Positions 9,021-18,226 of a stretch of DNA of 64,000 nucleotides are shown one piece after another (position 1 is the first letter of the stretch; each line of letters starts with the position of its first letter). Source of the DNA: Veillonella rodentium (GTDB lineage: Bacteria > Bacillota > Negativicutes > Veillonellales > Veillonellaceae); assembly GCF_900187285.1 (NCBI RefSeq), contig NZ_LT906470.1, forward strand, positions 1,007,501 to 1,071,500, read 5' to 3'. The notes below the pieces were generated by a model. It searched no databases, was not told the DNA's origin, and worked only from the letters and a program-made list of their open reading frames with translations. Position numbers and translations under genes: made by a program.

Positions 9021-9718
9021 TGAGACTTGATAAACTATTGGCCAATAAAGCCTACGGCAGTCGCAAGGAAGTACATCAAATTATCAAAGATAAACGTGTA
9101 TCTGTGAATGGGATAGTGGCAACAAAAAAAGATATGCATATTGATCTGGATTCGGATAATATCACTGTTGACGGGCAACCGGTTAATAGTACGCAGGCAT
9201 ACTATATTAAGTTTCATAAGCCGAAAGGGTATGTGACAGCTGTGGAAGACCCGATGCATCCTGTCGTGATGGATTTACTGCCGCCTGAATTTCGGAAGAT
9301 GGGCGTCGTCCCCGTAGGACGTCTTGATAAGGACACGGAAGGCCTTCTGTTATTGACTAACGACGGTATATGGGGGCATTCTATCATAAACGGTCATAAA
9401 CATATACCAAAGGTATACTATGTTGAGTATGACGGTACATTATCAGCTGACGGATTGCAGCGCATCCGTGAGGGAATTGTATTAGGTGACGGAACGATCT
9501 GTAAACCGGCTGAATTAGAAATTCTTTCGCAAAACACTTTGCACATAACAATCGAAGAGGGAAAGTATCACCAGGCAAAACGCATGATCGGTGCTGCGGG
9601 AGGAACGGTAACTTATTTAAAGCGCCTTTCCATCGGATCTGTTGATTTAAACGGTATCGAGACGGTCGGATCCATGCTGGAATTAACCCCATCAGAGGTG
9701 GACGCATTTAAAAAGTAG
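9020..9718 (+). CDS. rsuA: Pseudouridine synthase, RsuA/RluB family
   Basis: Isomerises a uridine in rRNA to pseudouridine. The N-terminal S4 RNA-binding domain is MRLDKLLANKAYGSRKEV and following residues. The catalytic Asp is in VGRLDKDTEGLLLLTNDG. The 232-residue length and the single S4 plus catalytic layout fit the RsuA branch (16S U516), but RluB, RluE and RluF cannot be excluded from sequence reading alone. The start overlaps the cobC stop codon, so it is likely cotranscribed with the cob genes despite an unrelated role. Confidence 0.9.
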   Translation: MRLDKLLANKAYGSRKEVHQIIKDKRVSVNGIVATKKDMHIDLDSDNITVDGQPVNSTQAYYIKFHKPKGYVTAVEDPMHPVVMDLLPPEFRKMGVVPVGRLDKDTEGLLLLTNDGIWGHSIINGHKHIPKVYYVEYDGTLSADGLQRIREGIVLGDGTICKPAELEILSQNTLHITIEEGKYHQAKRMIGAAGGTVTYLKRLSIGSVDLNGIETVGSMLELTPSEVDAFKK

Positions 9719-9782
9719 CATGAAATCCTATTCAATATAGGCAATTTATGGTAATATTAGATGTACTTTATAGACTAGGAGC

Positions 9783-10862
9783 ATGATTATGAACGGATTA
9801 AATCGGCTACAGCAGTATATTAAAGAACAAGAGTTAACAGGTGTTATTTTAGTGAGTCCTACAAATCTTCACTATTTTGCAGGATTTACAGGATCTACTG
9901 GCTTTGCGGTTATCACCTCGGAAAAAGCGTTTATGATTACCGATTTCAGATATACCGAACAGGCTCAAATGCAATGTGAGGGGTATGAGGTAATTCAATA
10001 TGAAACGACTGTTATGGATTCTCTTGTAGATATTTGCAACGATAATCATATTCATGAGGGATTTTTCGGTATAGAAGGTAAATATATGCCTGTCGATACA
10101 TATGAGACCTTATGTGATACGTTGGATGAACGGTTTAATTTTACGTCTATTAATTTTGCTAAGCTTCGTGCCGTAAAGAGAGAAGATGAGCTCGATTTAT
10201 TGCGGAAAGCTGCCAGGATTGGGGAAGACGCATTTTCCGCATTATTACCGCAATTAAGGGTCGGTATGACAGAAAATGAGGCGCGAATCGTCTTAGAAAC
10301 GGAAATGCTAAAGCGCGGTTCGGAAGAACCGTCTTTTGCGACCATCGTCGCTTCAGGCAAACGCTCCAGTATGCCTCACGGTGTAGCCAGTGATAAGGTA
10401 ATTGAAATCGGAGATTTTGTGACCTTTGATTTTGGTGCCGTATATAAGGGGTATCATTCCGATATGACCCGAACCATAGTTATGGGACCGGCGTCAGATG
10501 AGCAAAAAAAATTGTACAGTATCGTATTGGAAGCACAAAAAAGAGGTGTTGCCGCAGTTCGAGCCGGTATTACAGGCAAAGAACTGGATTCGGTTTGTCG
10601 TGACTATATACGTGATAAAGGTTATACCAAGGAGTTTAACCATGGGACCGGTCACGGTGTAGGGCTTGAGATTCATGAGGAACCGGTAGCCAATCCGAAA
10701 TCCGATACGGTATTTGAAGAAAATATGATCATTACGGTAGAACCGGGAATTTACATATCCGGTGTTATCGGATTGAGAATAGAGGATAGTGTCATCGTCA
10801 AATCTGACGGCTATGAGGTGTTGACACACAGTCCGAAAGAGTTAGTTGAAATAGGTATTTAA
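9783..10862 (+). CDS. Xaa-Pro aminopeptidase (M24B)
   Basis: Metal-dependent aminopeptidase removing residues before proline. A creatinase-like N-terminal domain comes first. The pita-bread catalytic domain follows, with metal ligands visible in FDFGAVYKGYHSDMTR (two Asp), HGTGHGVGLEIHEEP (His), TVEPGIY (Glu) and IEDSV (Glu). The 359-residue length matches the Firmicute PepP/PapA-type enzyme. The next gene is efp, 15 bases downstream. This pairing is very common in Firmicutes and fits the proline-related role of EF-P. GAGCATG precedes the second ATG (9786), so the start may be one codon later. Confidence 0.93.
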   Translation: MIMNGLNRLQQYIKEQELTGVILVSPTNLHYFAGFTGSTGFAVITSEKAFMITDFRYTEQAQMQCEGYEVIQYETTVMDSLVDICNDNHIHEGFFGIEGKYMPVDTYETLCDTLDERFNFTSINFAKLRAVKREDELDLLRKAARIGEDAFSALLPQLRVGMTENEARIVLETEMLKRGSEEPSFATIVASGKRSSMPHGVASDKVIEIGDFVTFDFGAVYKGYHSDMTRTIVMGPASDEQKKLYSIVLEAQKRGVAAVRAGITGKELDSVCRDYIRDKGYTKEFNHGTGHGVGLEIHEEPVANPKSDTVFEENMIITVEPGIYISGVIGLRIEDSVIVKSDGYEVLTHSPKELVEIGI

Positions 10863-10877
10863 AAGGAGAAGAGTTAG

Positions 10878-11435
10878 ATGATTTCCAGTAATGATTTTCG
10901 TCCAGGTGTAACCGTTGAAATTGACGGTAATGTATGGCAGATAGTTGACTTTCAACACGTAAAACCCGGTAAAGGTGCGGCATTCGTGCGTACAAAAATG
11001 AAAAATTTGCAAACCGGTTCCGTAGTTGAACGTACATTCAATGCCGGTGAAAAAGTGCCTAAAGCACATGTTGATCGTCGTCGTATGCAATACTTGTATG
11101 AATCCGACGGTGCTTATACATTCATGGATAACGAAACCTATGATCAAGTTGAATTGAATGTTGAACAATTAGGTGATGCTAAAAATTTCCTTCTCGAAAA
11201 TATGGAAGTTTCTATCATGTTCTTCCAAGGTATCGTAATCGGTCTTGATTTGCCTGTAGCTGTGGAACTTCGTGTTGTTGAAACAGATCCCGGCATCCGT
11301 GGCGATACTGCAACGGGCGGTAACAAACCGGCTGTACTCGAAACCGGCTATACTGTAAAAGTACCTCTCTTTATTGAAGTAGATGATGTACTTCGTATTG
11401 ATACTCGTACAGGTCAATACATCGAACGCGCCTAA
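10878..11435 (+). CDS. efp: Elongation factor P
   Basis: Binds stalled ribosomes and relieves polyproline stalling. The N-terminal ISSNDFRPG is conserved, and the tip loop [15 protein letters not shown] carries Lys at the site modified in many species. The conserved C-terminal [29 protein letters not shown] completes the third domain. At 185 residues the length is exact for the family. A strong RBS (AAGGAGAAG) is present. No efp modification gene is seen nearby. Confidence 0.97.
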   Translation: MISSNDFRPGVTVEIDGNVWQIVDFQHVKPGKGAAFVRTKMKNLQTGSVVERTFNAGEKVPKAHVDRRRMQYLYESDGAYTFMDNETYDQVELNVEQLGDAKNFLLENMEVSIMFFQGIVIGLDLPVAVELRVVETDPGIRGDTATGGNKPAVLETGYTVKVPLFIEVDDVLRIDTRTGQYIERA

Positions 11436-11510
11436 TACGTTTTGATATGTATTGGGGACAGATCTTTTCATGGAATTTTATTCCCCATATATCGTAACAT
11501 TTACACTATG

Positions 11511-11558
11511 AGCACTTGTCGTCTATGTAATTATATATAGGGGATAAGTGCTTTTTTA
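11511..11558 (+). terminator. Probable intrinsic terminator after efp
   Basis: Arms AGCACTT and AAGTGCT enclose an AT-rich loop of about 25 bases and are followed by TTTTTT. It ends immediately before the Asp23 start region, so some read-through into the next operon is possible. Confidence 0.65.
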
Positions 11559-11572
11559 TGAAAGAGGCCAGT

Positions 11573-11953
11573 ATGACTAAAAAAAATACTGAACTAGAAT
11601 CTGGAAAAATTAAGATCAGTGATGATGTGTATGCCACCATTGTTACCATTACCGCTTTGGATACTAAGGGTGTTCATCATATGAGCTCCACCTTTAACGA
11701 TGGAGTAAATACCCTACTTCGTCGCAAAACCGATCATGAAGGCGTTAAGATATCTTTTAATGATGAAGGTGCGATTGCGGTTACATTATATGTGTGCATT
11801 CAATACGGATATCGAATTCCTGATGTAGCTTTGCGATTACAGGAACGTATTAAAACAGCATTGGTATCCTATACTGAAATTGAAGTACAAACTATTGATA
11901 TTGTTGTACAGGATATCGTTTTTGACGATCTTGTACCCACACCTCAGACATAG
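11573..11953 (+). CDS. Asp23/Gls24 family protein (first copy, YqhY-like)
   Basis: Small cytosolic protein of the Asp23/Gls24 (DUF322) family. The family pattern is seen in GKIKISDDVYATIVTITALDTKGVHHM and the later VSFN-like ISFNDEGAIAVTLYVCIQYGYRIPDVA segment. The ATG at 11573 is preferred because AGAGG lies upstream; the ATG at 11558 sits in the terminator T-run. A paralogue follows at once, then nusB. In Bacillus the Asp23-family gene yqhY occupies the same place before nusB and has been linked to acetyl-CoA carboxylase control. That role here is only inference. Confidence 0.85.
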   Translation: MTKKNTELESGKIKISDDVYATIVTITALDTKGVHHMSSTFNDGVNTLLRRKTDHEGVKISFNDEGAIAVTLYVCIQYGYRIPDVALRLQERIKTALVSYTEIEVQTIDIVVQDIVFDDLVPTPQT

Positions 11954-11962
11954 GAGGTATCT

Positions 11963-12358
11963 ATGACTTCAGATAATAAACTAAATTATGGACTCGATGT
12001 GGATACTATTAACATTGCCGATTCGGTTATTATTGATGTGGCGACTAAAACGCTGGGAACTATCCCGGGGATTCACTCGTTGAGCCCCCGTTTTTATGAT
12101 GAACTGGTAGAAGGTATTACACATGCCTTTGGTCAACGTAATTTACCGGGGATTAACGTAAAGCATCGCAAAGGATTTTTAGAGGTCAATATATATATTA
12201 AAGCTCTATATGGATATAATCTCATCGACTTGTCCAAACAGTTACAAATAGAAATACAACAGACCTTAAAAAATATGCTCGATCTTGACCATGTAAAGGT
12301 GGATGTACATATTGAAGGGATTGTGAAAGAAAAGGAGCCGACTTCACATGGGAACTAA
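11963..12358 (+). CDS. Asp23/Gls24 family protein (second copy)
   Basis: Second member of the Asp23/Gls24 family in tandem. Recognisable pieces are NIADSVIIDVATKTLGTIPGIHSL at the N-terminus and KGFLEVNIYIKALYGYNLIDLSKQLQ in the second half. The two copies have diverged clearly, so this is not a recent duplication. AGGAGG precedes the ATG. The 3' end overlaps nusB by 11 bases, so the two are probably coupled. Function is unknown; the pair may form hetero-oligomers. Confidence 0.82.
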   Translation: MTSDNKLNYGLDVDTINIADSVIIDVATKTLGTIPGIHSLSPRFYDELVEGITHAFGQRNLPGINVKHRKGFLEVNIYIKALYGYNLIDLSKQLQIEIQQTLKNMLDLDHVKVDVHIEGIVKEKEPTSHGN

Positions 12359-12752
12359 AAAAAATCGACGAGAAGCCCGTCAATATGCTTTTCAATTATT
12401 ATTTGCCAATGAATTTCATACCGATCAAGTGGATGTACAATTTCCTGAAGGGGATGTACCGAAAGCCATGAATATGGAATATGCTAAGTCAATAGTACAG
12501 GGCGTATTAGCAAATCAAAATAATCTGGATCAACAATTACAACCATTTTGCAAAAGCCGGAAGGTTGAACATCTGGATAAGGTGGATCGCACAATTTTAC
12601 GATTGGCCCTTTGGGAAATGACAAATGATAAAGAATCATTGGAGCCCTCCATTGCTATCAATGAGGCGGTTCAATTGGCAAAAGTTTTCGGGTCCGATGC
12701 ATCCTATAAGCTGGTAAACGCCATACTGGATGCATACAATAAGAGCAAGTAA
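12348..12752 (+). CDS. nusB: Transcription antitermination factor NusB
   Basis: RNA-binding component of the rRNA antitermination complex with NusE. The N-terminal RREARQYAFQLLFANEF and the C-terminal PSIAINEAVQLAKVFGSDASYKLVNAILD are classic NusB segments. The 134-residue length is typical. It starts inside the second Asp23 gene and its stop codon overlaps the next start by one base, so it is embedded in a tight operon. Confidence 0.95.
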   Translation: MGTKKNRREARQYAFQLLFANEFHTDQVDVQFPEGDVPKAMNMEYAKSIVQGVLANQNNLDQQLQPFCKSRKVEHLDKVDRTILRLALWEMTNDKESLEPSIAINEAVQLAKVFGSDASYKLVNAILDAYNKSK

Positions 12753-13696
12753 TGAAGCGTTATTATTTAGGTATCGATACGAGTTGCTATACGACCAGTT
12801 GCGCTATTGTCGACAACAACTTCAATATTGTCGGAGAAGCGCGAAAACTCCTCCATGTAAAAGCCGGCGAACGAGGGCTGCAACAATCAAATATGGTATT
12901 TCAACATACGAGAGCATTACCCGATTTAATCAAACAACTTCCCAAGGTATCTATCGAAGGTATCGGTGTCAGCGGATTTCCTCGCCGTGAAGAATGTTCT
13001 TATATGCCGGCATTCATGGTGGGGTTGGGACAAGGACAGACATTAAGCTATTTGATGGATGTGCCGCTTCATATCTTTTCCCATCAGGAAAATCATATCC
13101 TGGCGGCTTTACGGAATATAAAGACTATACCGACAGAGCCGTTTTTGGCATTACATTTATCGGGCGGTACAACGGAACTCGTTCATTGCCGATATGAAGG
13201 AAACGGTATGTTTACATCTCATATCATCGGCGGATCTAAAGATTTACAGGGCGGTCAATTTGTGGATCGTATCGGTGTCGCGATGGGACTGTCATTTCCT
13301 GCCGGACGCGAACTAGAATTACTCGCATTACAAGCTGAATCCTACAATTCATTGCCGTCCTCTGTAAAAGAGGGATGGATCAGTTTTGCCGGTCCTTGTA
13401 GCGCCGCTATGAGGCGGATTGAGCCAAATGTGGATAAGTCTGATCTGGCGCGTGCCGTCTTTTCATGTATCGGCAATTCTTTGGAAAAAATGTTTACCTA
13501 CCATTTAGAGAAATATCCGGTAAGAACACTCGTTGCGGTGGGTGGAGTCATGAGTAATTCCATTTTACGAAAACGGCTCGAACAATATTGTAAACGTCAA
13601 CATATACAATTACATGTAGCAGATCCTCGGTTTTCCGTTGATAATGCGACAGGTAATGCATTCGGGGCGGCTTTTTTACAAGAGGTTATCATATAA
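12752..13696 (+). CDS. TsaD/Kae1-family paralogue (M22-like)
   Basis: ASKHA-fold protein of the Kae1/TsaD group. It starts with YLGIDTSCYTTSCAIVD. The metal-binding HQENH (HxxxH) and the later Asp in VDNATGNAFGAAF are present, as is the ATP-contacting LHLSGGTTELV. It is 314 residues, shorter and more divergent than a standard TsaD, and the location between nusB and xseA is typical of a clostridial/Negativicute paralogue rather than the main tRNA t6A enzyme. The main tsaD is expected elsewhere with tsaB and rimI. The substrate is unknown. Confidence 0.8.
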   Translation: MKRYYLGIDTSCYTTSCAIVDNNFNIVGEARKLLHVKAGERGLQQSNMVFQHTRALPDLIKQLPKVSIEGIGVSGFPRREECSYMPAFMVGLGQGQTLSYLMDVPLHIFSHQENHILAALRNIKTIPTEPFLALHLSGGTTELVHCRYEGNGMFTSHIIGGSKDLQGGQFVDRIGVAMGLSFPAGRELELLALQAESYNSLPSSVKEGWISFAGPCSAAMRRIEPNVDKSDLARAVFSCIGNSLEKMFTYHLEKYPVRTLVAVGGVMSNSILRKRLEQYCKRQHIQLHVADPRFSVDNATGNAFGAAFLQEVII

Positions 13697-13698
13697 TC

Positions 13699-14922
13699 GT
13701 GAATGTGTTAACTATTACGCAATTAAACAACTTAATAAAACGGACCTTGGATCGCGAATATCTGCTGAAAAACGTCTATGTAAGCGGCACTATTATCAAT
13801 GCAAAGCGGCATAGCAGCGGTCATATGTATTTCTCATTAAAGGATGAGGAGTCCGCTATCGATGTAACCATGTGGTCCAGTACAGTCATGCAAAAAGGGC
13901 TTGCCTCATCTATTCAAAACGGCTTGTTGGTAACTGTGAAAGCATCCGTAAACTTTTATAATAAAATGGGGCGTTTAAATCTGATCGCATCGGATATGCA
14001 GATAGGGGAAAAGAGTCCGTTACAGCTTGAATTTGATGCATTAAAAAAGGAATTAACAGCATTAGGATATTTTGATGACAGTCATAAACAGCCTCTGCCG
14101 TATATGGCAAAGTGTATCGGCATCGTCACATCTCAATCGGGCGCGGTACTGCATGATATATTGTACGTGAGTAAAAAGCGTAATCCGCTGGTACAATTTA
14201 AATTGTATTCCGTGCCGGTTCAAGGACCGGCAGCAGGACCCGTTATTGCCAAAGGTATTGCCGCTGCTGATGCGGATCCAGATGTAAACGTAATTATTGT
14301 CGGGCGTGGCGGCGGATCTATGGAGGATCTATGGTGCTTCAATGACCGTGCTGTGGTGGAGGCGATTTATAAAGCCCATACGCCTATCATTTCAGCCGTG
14401 GGACATGAGACGGATTATACATTATGCGATTACGCAGCAGATGTCCGCGGGGCCACGCCAAGCCATGCGGCGGAATTATCGGTTTTACCGCTTACGACAT
14501 TACAGGAACAGTTACTGGAGAAAGAAGAATTCCTACATCAGTTCATACAATATACGTTACAACAAAAAAGAACGGATTTAACCGTACTGTTTAATCGTAA
14601 GCTGGGGATTCCGGCCCTTCAATTTTTACATAAACAGAAGACACTGTTGCAACAGCTTTCACAATCGATGAATACATCGGCAGTTGAAGCCTGTCGTACA
14701 GAACGTCATAATTTAGCATTACTGGCTCAGCAAATGGAATCACTTAATCCATTGCACATGATGCTGAAAGGCTATGCTAAAGTTGAACATAAAGGACAAT
14801 CGGTTACATCCGTATCACAGGTACAGCCTAAAGATAATATCCGTATTATATTGTCAGACGGTAATGTATCTGCCACGATTAAGGAGGTGCATATAGATGA
14901 GCGCATCACTGAAAAGTTATGA
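13699..14922 (+). CDS. xseA: Exodeoxyribonuclease VII large subunit
   Basis: Large catalytic subunit of exonuclease VII, which degrades single-stranded DNA. An N-terminal OB fold (YVSGTIINAKRHSSGHMYFSLKDEESAIDVTMW) is followed by the catalytic core containing VTSQSGAVLHDIL, GRGGGSMEDLWCFND and SAVGHETDYTLCD, then a coiled-coil C-terminus. At 407 residues it is normal. It uses a GTG start with GAGG upstream. It overlaps xseB by 26 bases, in keeping with coupled subunit production. Confidence 0.95.
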   Translation: MNVLTITQLNNLIKRTLDREYLLKNVYVSGTIINAKRHSSGHMYFSLKDEESAIDVTMWSSTVMQKGLASSIQNGLLVTVKASVNFYNKMGRLNLIASDMQIGEKSPLQLEFDALKKELTALGYFDDSHKQPLPYMAKCIGIVTSQSGAVLHDILYVSKKRNPLVQFKLYSVPVQGPAAGPVIAKGIAAADADPDVNVIIVGRGGGSMEDLWCFNDRAVVEAIYKAHTPIISAVGHETDYTLCDYAADVRGATPSHAAELSVLPLTTLQEQLLEKEEFLHQFIQYTLQQKRTDLTVLFNRKLGIPALQFLHKQKTLLQQLSQSMNTSAVEACRTERHNLALLAQQMESLNPLHMMLKGYAKVEHKGQSVTSVSQVQPKDNIRIILSDGNVSATIKEVHIDERITEKL

Positions 14923-15103
14923 GAAAAAATATAAAGCATTAGAAGAAATCGTTAAAAAATTAGATGAAGGAGACATGACAATCTCTGAATTATTGACGCA
15001 GTATAAAAAAGGGCTCACCTTGGTAAAAGAATGTGCGGTCATGTTAGATTCCGTAGAAACTGAGGTCCAACAGATTATCGAAGAGGTTCGCATCAGTGAA
15101 TAA
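14897..15103 (+). CDS. xseB: Exodeoxyribonuclease VII small subunit
   Basis: Small helical subunit of exonuclease VII. The pattern KYKALEEIVKKLDEGDMTISELLTQYKKG is diagnostic. At 68 residues it is the usual size. The start lies within xseA with AAGGAGG in front of it. The stop is 10 bases before the ispA start, so it belongs to the same operon. Confidence 0.94.
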   Translation: MSASLKSYEKKYKALEEIVKKLDEGDMTISELLTQYKKGLTLVKECAVMLDSVETEVQQIIEEVRISE

Positions 15104-15113
15104 GGAGATTCAT

Positions 15114-15992
15114 ATGTTCAAAACATACTTGGAATCGAGTAAAAACAATATTGAACAATGGCTCGAAGAAATATTGAAGAGTCCTAACGCAGAATATGCA
15201 CCGCTCTATGAATCCATGGAATATAGTCTTATGCAAGGCGGTAAACGTATTCGCCCTATACTGACCAAGGCTGTTCTTGAAATGTTTGATAAGAACCCTG
15301 CGGATTATAAAGAGTTTCTCTGCGCTATGGAATGCATTCACACGTATTCCTTAATTCATGATGATCTACCTGCCATGGATAATGATGACTATCGTCGCGG
15401 TAATTTGACAAATCACAAAGTTTACGGTGAAGGAATGGCAATTCTTGCCGGAGACGGCCTCTTAACCTATGCATTTCAGTTAATGGTTTCCAATAAAGCT
15501 GCCAGCGCAGAGCAGAGAATCAAAGCTATTGGCTGTGTCGCTAAAACGGCAGGTCCCGAGGGTATGGTAGGGGGGCAGGCCTTTGACTTGTTGAGCGAAA
15601 ATCGGCATATCCCGCTGGAGGAACTGAAGGTCTTACATCGAGGCAAGACAGGAGCACTGTTTAATGCCGCTGTTGAACTGGGGCTCATTTTAGGAGATGC
15701 GGATGCAGATACATATCAGGCTTTTATGGAGTATGCCAATTGTTTAGGATTGCTATTCCAAATAACCGATGATATCCTAGATGTAACAGGTACGATAGAG
15801 GAACTCGGTAAAACGCCAGGAAGCGATATTCGACAACACAAGTCGACCTATGTATCATTACTGGGTCTCGAAGGGGCGATACGACAGGCCCATATGGTCG
15901 GCAAACAGGCACATGATGCATTGAAGAGCGTCGCTTATGATACCGACATCCTTGAATCGTTAATTGATTATCTGTTAGAACGAACAAATTAG
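15114..15992 (+). CDS. ispA: Farnesyl diphosphate synthase (polyprenyl synthetase)
   Basis: Condenses isopentenyl diphosphate with allylic diphosphates to give geranyl and farnesyl diphosphate. The first Asp-rich motif is DDLPAMDND and the second is DDILD; GGKRIRP is also present. ATG 15114 is chosen because AAGGAG overlaps the xseB stop at the right distance; an upstream GTG would encode the RBS. The size (292 residues) fits IspA rather than longer-chain synthases. Location after xseAB is a common Firmicute order. Confidence 0.94.
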   Translation: MFKTYLESSKNNIEQWLEEILKSPNAEYAPLYESMEYSLMQGGKRIRPILTKAVLEMFDKNPADYKEFLCAMECIHTYSLIHDDLPAMDNDDYRRGNLTNHKVYGEGMAILAGDGLLTYAFQLMVSNKAASAEQRIKAIGCVAKTAGPEGMVGGQAFDLLSENRHIPLEELKVLHRGKTGALFNAAVELGLILGDADADTYQAFMEYANCLGLLFQITDDILDVTGTIEELGKTPGSDIRQHKSTYVSLLGLEGAIRQAHMVGKQAHDALKSVAYDTDILESLIDYLLERTN

Positions 15993-16022
15993 AGAGGTTT
16001 ATACCTGATATAGGTACATGGA

Positions 16023-16505
16023 ATGATTGATATATTGCTACAAACAGCACATAATTATATAGCTCAGGCCGCATTTTGGGGCTGGTTTTCCGCACAGGCC
16101 ATCAAATTTATATGGCAGTTAGTGCGTTTTCGTCGATTGCGATTCGAACGGCTGGTAGGATCGGGAGGATTTCCAAGTTCTCATACATCCTTTGTCATTG
16201 CTACCACGACGGCAATATTTTTAAAACATGGAGGCGTATCGGATTTATTTGTCCTTTCTCTGGTGTTCTCTATTGTCGTCATGTATGATGCATCCGGTGT
16301 ACGATTAGAGGCGGGGCGTCAAGCACAGATCCTGAATCAGATTGTGGACTACTTTTCGAAACGTAATATACCGGTCGTTATAACCAGAAAGGAAGCCCTA
16401 AAGGAATTACTGGGACATACGCCGGTTGAAGTATTCGGCGGATTGATTCTCGGTATTCTCGTAGCGTATATTCAATTTTATTATGTGTATAATGGTGTCA
16501 TATGA
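16023..16505 (+). CDS. Divergent PAP2-family membrane protein (YuiD-like)
   Basis: Small integral membrane protein of the divergent PAP2 family. The landmark GSGGFPSSHTSFVIATTTA matches the PAP2 phosphatase motif, with YDASGVRLEAGRQAQILNQIV and LLGHTPVEVFGGLILGI further on. Three or four hydrophobic segments are visible in 160 residues. The enzymatic activity is not established for the family. It overlaps tlyA by 4 bases. Confidence 0.86.
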   Translation: MIDILLQTAHNYIAQAAFWGWFSAQAIKFIWQLVRFRRLRFERLVGSGGFPSSHTSFVIATTTAIFLKHGGVSDLFVLSLVFSIVVMYDASGVRLEAGRQAQILNQIVDYFSKRNIPVVITRKEALKELLGHTPVEVFGGLILGILVAYIQFYYVYNGVI

Positions 16506-17305
16506 GTACTAAAGAACGATTAGATGTGCTTCTTGTCAACCGGGGACTTTTTGAAAGCAGAGAAAAAGCGAAGGCCGCTATCATGGCAGGCCTTATCTTT
16601 ATGGATACTACACGTATCGATAAGGCGGGGACAAAGATTCCTGTAGATGCCGATATTCACGTTAAAGGAAACACTTTGCCGTATGTAAGCCGCGGGGGGC
16701 TTAAATTGGAGAAGGCTATCAAAATGTATCCCATCAATCTGCAGAATGCGGTCATGGTTGATATCGGGGCCAGCACGGGCGGATTTACGGATTGTGCATT
16801 ACAAAACGGTGCTACGAAGGTTTTCGCAATCGATGTGGGATATAATCAATTAGCTTGGAAATTACGCCAGGATCCTCGCGTTATCAATATGGAAAAGCAG
16901 AATATTCGCACCGTCACAACGGAGCAATTAGGCGAACAAGTTGATTTTATATCCATCGATGTAGCTTTTATTTCTCTTGATAAAGTATTGCCGGTGGCAA
17001 CCACGTTATTAAAGGCGGAAGGCTCTCTTGTTGCCTTGATTAAGCCTCAGTTTGAAGCCGGTAAGGAAAATGTAGGTAAGGGCGGCATCGTTCGAGATGA
17101 AGCTGTTCATAAGGATGTATTACGAAGAATATTACATGTCGCTTTTGATTGCGGTCTTTATCTCTACGGCTTAACGTATTCTCCCATCAAGGGAATGGAA
17201 GGTAATATTGAGTTCTTAGGATATTTTAAGAAAAGTAAAGAAGGAGCTTTGCCGATAGATGACGAATTGATAAATTGTGTCGTAAGTGAAGCTCATTCAT
17301 TATAG
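16502..17305 (+). CDS. tlyA: TlyA-family rRNA 2'-O-methyltransferase / hemolysin-like
   Basis: An N-terminal S4 RNA-binding domain (KERLDVLLVNRGLFESREKAKAAIMAG) is fused to an FtsJ-like SAM methyltransferase domain with DIGASTGGFTDCAL. Homologues methylate 16S and/or 23S rRNA at cytidine 2'-OH; some are described as hemolysins. The length of 267 residues is normal. It starts with the ATG of an ATGA-type overlap with the divergent PAP2 gene and ends 10 bases before nadK. Confidence 0.92.
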   Translation: MSTKERLDVLLVNRGLFESREKAKAAIMAGLIFMDTTRIDKAGTKIPVDADIHVKGNTLPYVSRGGLKLEKAIKMYPINLQNAVMVDIGASTGGFTDCALQNGATKVFAIDVGYNQLAWKLRQDPRVINMEKQNIRTVTTEQLGEQVDFISIDVAFISLDKVLPVATTLLKAEGSLVALIKPQFEAGKENVGKGGIVRDEAVHKDVLRRILHVAFDCGLYLYGLTYSPIKGMEGNIEFLGYFKKSKEGALPIDDELINCVVSEAHSL

Positions 17306-17315
17306 GAGATATACT

Positions 17316-18200
17316 ATGCGTATCGGATTTTTTCCAAACATGGGAAAAAGCAATATTATGGCAGTCTTAAAAATGGCGGCTCATATTTGTAAAGAAGAAC
17401 AGATTGAAGTTTTTTTGCCGGATGACTTGGAATCCGATGCACCTGCTCGAGTGTTACAAATTCCAAAAACAAATATCTTACCGCGTCCTGATATATTCAA
17501 ACAGATTGATATCGCATTCAGCTTTGGTGGAGATGGCACAATCATCCATTTGGCGCGTCAAATTTATCCTTATAAAGTACCCGTATGCGGTATTAACCTA
17601 GGCGAATTGGGCTTCTTAAATCAGATTGAGGTTCATCAGCTACAAAGTCATATAAAACGTATAGCTCAAGGTGATTATAATATTGAAAAACGGGGCCACT
17701 TATATGCATATATAGATCGCAATAATGGCGATGAAGAAGAATTAGTCCCTATTATTAATGAAATCGTTATCACCCGTGCGGAACCGGCTAAGATGGCTCG
17801 CATCAATATGTCCGTTAATAATCAACATACGCAAATGTATCCTGCTGACGGATTGATTATCGCATCAGCTACGGGGTCCACCGGCTATAACCTTTCGGCA
17901 GGAGGTCCGATTATGAAGCCGGATAACCGATCGATTATCGTCACACCTGTGGCACCTCATTTGATTCAGGGCATATCCATGGTCCTTGAAGAAGATGATA
18001 CCATTCAAATCACGATGCCGGAACGGGAGCCGCAACTTCATATCTGTATTGATGGTACCTTTGATTATACTTTTACAAATCAGGAAGTACTGCATATCAG
18101 TTCAAATCCCGTATATTGTCTGTTCGTTCGCTTTAAAGATCAATGTTTTTTTGGCACCTTATTTAAGAAACTGGCATCACGCAGGGATGAGCTTTTATAA
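17316..18200 (+). CDS. nadK: NAD kinase
   Basis: Phosphorylates NAD to NADP. The catalytic GGDGT motif is in SFGGDGTIIHLAR, and the second conserved block ASATGSTGYNLSAGGPI follows. The ATG at 17316, with AGGAGA upstream, is preferred to an upstream ATG at 17286 that would overlap the tlyA end. The size of about 294 residues is normal. Operon position after tlyA and before a methyltransferase, argR and recN follows the usual Firmicute order. Confidence 0.95.
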   Translation: MRIGFFPNMGKSNIMAVLKMAAHICKEEQIEVFLPDDLESDAPARVLQIPKTNILPRPDIFKQIDIAFSFGGDGTIIHLARQIYPYKVPVCGINLGELGFLNQIEVHQLQSHIKRIAQGDYNIEKRGHLYAYIDRNNGDEEELVPIINEIVITRAEPAKMARINMSVNNQHTQMYPADGLIIASATGSTGYNLSAGGPIMKPDNRSIIVTPVAPHLIQGISMVLEEDDTIQITMPEREPQLHICIDGTFDYTFTNQEVLHISSNPVYCLFVRFKDQCFFGTLFKKLASRRDELL

Positions 18201-18226
18201 TATACATTCTCAAGGGAGATGTTTTT

